Below are positions 61,740-64,000 of a stretch of DNA of 64,000 nt, in pieces. Position 1 is the stretch's first letter, and each line of letters begins with the position of its first letter. Made by a program: the position numbers and the translations under genes. The notes under the pieces were generated by a model. It saw nothing but the letters and a program-made list of their open reading frames with translations. It was not told the DNA's origin and ran no database searches. The DNA is from Abelmoschus esculentus (lineage: Eukaryota; Streptophyta; Magnoliopsida; Malvales; Malvaceae), in contig JAUCBN010000012.1 in NCBI GenBank assembly GCA_035048815.1, positions 13,877,501-13,941,500 on the forward strand. Direction: 5' to 3'.

Positions 61740-63844
61740 GGGGTGCAACACGAGGACTTCCCAAGAGGTCACCCATCCTAGTACTACTCTCGCCCAAGCA
61801 CGCTTAACTGCGGAGTTCTGATGGGATCCGGTGCATTAGTGCTGGTATGATCGCACCCGTAAAGGAATGCGCGCTGAACGTACTAATAGGATCAACGGCG
61901 CGCGATTATGACTTGCGAGACTCTTTTAACATAAAAGCACGAGGGGGGACGTACCGACAATCCAAACCAAATACTAACTAAAAACATTAAAAAAAAATAG
62001 AGGGATAAAACCGAGTCGAAAAAGGGGTGCAACACGAGAACTTCCCAGGAGGTCACCCATCCTAGTACTACTCTCGCCCAAGCACGCTTGACTGCGAAGT
62101 TCTGATGGGATCCGGTGCATTAGTGCTGGTATGATCGCACCCGTCAAGGAATGCGCGCTGAACGTACTAATAGGATCAACGGCGCGCGATTATGACTTGC
62201 GAGACTCTTTTAACATAAAAGCACGAGGGGGGACGTACCGACAATCCGAACCAAAAATTAACTAAAAACATTAAAAAAAATAGAGGGATAAAACCGAGTC
62301 GAAAAAGGGGTGCAACACAAGGACTTCCCAGGAGGTCACCAATCCTAGTACTACTCTCGCCCAAGCACGCTTAACTGCGGAATTCTGATGGGATCCGGTG
62401 CATTAGTGCTGGTATGATCGCACCCGTAAAGGAATGCGCGCTGAACGTACTAATAGGATCAACGGCGCGCGATTATGACTTGCGAGACTCTTTTAACATA
62501 AAAGCACGAGGGGGGACGTACCGACAATCCGAACCAAAAACTAACTAAAAACATTAAAAAAAAATAGAGGGATAAAACCGAGTCGAAAAAGGGGTGCAAC
62601 ACGAGGACTTCCCAGGAGGTCACCCATCCTAGTACTACTCTCGCCCAAGCACGCTTAGCTGCGGAGTTCTGATGGGATTCGGTGCATTAGTGCTGGTATG
62701 ATCGCACCCGTCAAGGAATGCGCGTTGAACGTACTAATAGGATCAACGGCGCGCGATTATGACTTGCGAGACTCTTTTAACATAAAAGCACGAGGGGGGA
62801 CGTACCGACAATCCGAAACAAAAATTAACTAAAAACATTAAAAAAAAATAGAGGGATAAAACCGAGTCGAAAAAGGGGTGCAACACGAGGACTTCCCAGG
62901 AGGTCACCCATCCTAGTACTACTCTCGCCCAAGCACGCTTAGCTGCGGAGTTCTGATGGGATTCGGTGCATTAGTGCTGGTATGATCGCACCCGTCAAGG
63001 AATGCGCGCTGAACGTACTAATAGGATCAACGGCGCGCGATTATGACTTGCGAGACTCTTTTAACATAAAAGCACGAGGGGGGACGTACCGACAATCCGA
63101 ACCAAAAATTAACTAAAAACATTAAAAAAAATAGAGGGATAAAACCGAGTCGAAAAAGGCGTGCAACACAAGGACTTCCCAGGAGGTCACCCATCCTAGT
63201 ACTACTCTCGCCCAAGCACGCTTAACTGCGGAATTCTGATGGGATCCGGTGCATTAGTGCTGGTATGATCGCACCCGTAAAGGAATGCGCGCTGAACGTA
63301 CTAATAGGATCAACGGCGCGCGATTATGACTTGCGAGACTCTTTTAACATAAAAGCACGAGGGGGGACGTACCGACAATCCGAACCAAAAACTAACTAAA
63401 AACATTAAAAAAAATAGAGGGATAAAACCGAGTCGAAAAAGGGGTGCAACATGAGGACTTCCCAGGAGGTCACCCATCCTAGTACTACTCTCGCCCAAGC
63501 ACGCTTAGCTGCGGAGTTCTGATGGGATTCGGTGCATTAGTGCTGGTATGATCGCACCCGTCAAGGATTGCGCGTTGAACGTACTAATAGGATCAACGGC
63601 GCGCGATTATGACTTGCGAGACTCTTTTAACATAAAAGCACGAGGGGGGACGTACCGACAATCCGAACCAAAAATTAACTAAAAACATTAAAAAAAAAAA
63701 TAGAGGGATAAAACCGAGTCGAAAAAGGGGATAACACGAGAACTTCCCAGGAGGTCACCCATCCTAGTACTACTCTTGCCCAAGCACGCTTGACTGCGAA
63801 GTTCTGATGGGATCCGGTGCATTAGTGCTGGTATGATCGCACCC
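61740..63844 (-). rRNA. 5S rRNA genes, units 213-220, second copy of 8-unit block
   Basis: Eight genes. Left coordinates: 61740, 62024, 62307, 62591, 62875, 63158, 63441, 63727. The first seven correspond to 59473-61174 at exactly +2,267 bp. The eighth (63727) breaks the register: it resembles 59757 and 62024 (cgagaac, gcgaagtt) and has a one-base deletion at the RNA 3' end (ggggataacac). The following spacer reaches the window edge. Confidence 0.94.
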
Positions 63845-64000
63845 GTCAAGGAATGCGCGCTAAACGTACTAATAGGATCAACGGCGCGCGATTATGACTT
63901 GCGAGACTCTTTTAACATAAAAGGACGAGGGGGGACGTACCGACAATCCGAACCAAAAATTAACTAAAAACATTAAAAAAAAAATAGAGGGATAAACCCG

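Larger units (their letters stand above)
59308..63844 (-). repeat. 8-unit higher-order repeat, 2,267 bp, nearly two copies
   Basis: Units 205-211 and 213-219 match at exactly 2,267 bp. Shared markers include a ccaaaccaaatact spacer (59690-59710 and 61957-61977) and alternating ggaattc and gattcgg genes. Unit 220 does not match unit 212 but matches 206/214, so the register is broken at the right edge. Confidence 0.92.
54675..64000 (-). repeat. 5S rDNA tandem array, right block
   Basis: The array resumes in the same orientation and phase after the plastid insert. It contains the 5' portion of the interrupted gene and then 32 complete units, and runs off the window edge in a spacer. Diagnostic variants differ from the left block: an aagcacgc to acgcgcgc change with cttgact (55778-56463), a ggaattc change with gtaaagg in the spacer, and a ggattcgg change. 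The one-base-deleted box C class common on the left is absent here. The last 4.5 kb is built from an 8-unit block present nearly twice. Confidence 0.98.

Noticed and set aside
1324..63498. Dozens of 60-90 codon minus-strand open frames ending in VIIARR
   Set aside because: They are translations of the 5S gene and its spacer. They recur with the repeat, change frame with one-base indels, and have no separate coding signal.
1..64000. Inverted 5S units or protein-coding genes between units
   Set aside because: All genes I located face the same way, and spacers are short and uniform with no room for a gene.

Overview
The window is a plant nuclear 5S ribosomal DNA array. Nearly all of it is one tandem repeat of about 283 bp. 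Each unit holds a 119-nt 5S rRNA gene on the minus strand and a spacer of about 165 bp. By reading phase I located 220 units: 219 uninterrupted genes (187 left and 32 right of an insertion) and one gene split by the insertion. All genes point the same way. I saw no inversion and no transposable element.

The host is most likely a eudicot. The 5S gene reads like the eudicot form, and the spacer carries the plant-type external Pol III signals: a TATA-like TATTAG at -30 to -25, GC at -12/-11 and C at -1. The single foreign segment (53011-54674) is plastid DNA: a 5'-truncated rpoA facing petD exon 2, with the 3' part of the petD group II intron. The order rpoA> <petD is the normal plastid arrangement. 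The rpoA protein looks eudicot rather than grass-like.

Layout: 1-8.1 kb, mixed units with 4-unit and 6-unit duplications; 8.1-10.7 kb, mixed units; 10.7-24.5 kb, units dominated by a one-base-deleted 5S variant and a 5-unit higher-order repeat; 24.5-33.6 kb, a 16-unit block of 4,527 bp duplicated in tandem; 33.6-38.4 kb, a partial third copy of that block lacking three units; 38.4-42.6 and 47.2-51.4 kb, a 15-unit segment repeated at an 8,780-bp offset, separated by further mosaic copies; 51.4-53.0 kb, a 2-unit duplication and two displaced deleted-type units; 53.0-54.7 kb, the plastid insert inside one 5S gene; 54.7-59.3 kb, a distinct set of units; 59.3-63.8 kb, an 8-unit block of 2,267 bp present nearly twice.

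The genes all encode one product, the 5S rRNA of the large ribosomal subunit, made by Pol III with TFIIIA. Many copies carry substitutions or indels inside the internal promoter, so much of this stretch may be silent or pseudogenic. I found no novel protein system. The interest lies in the array's evolution: an amplified defective 5S class, nested higher-order repeats, a gene less conserved than its spacer, and a clean plastid DNA insertion.
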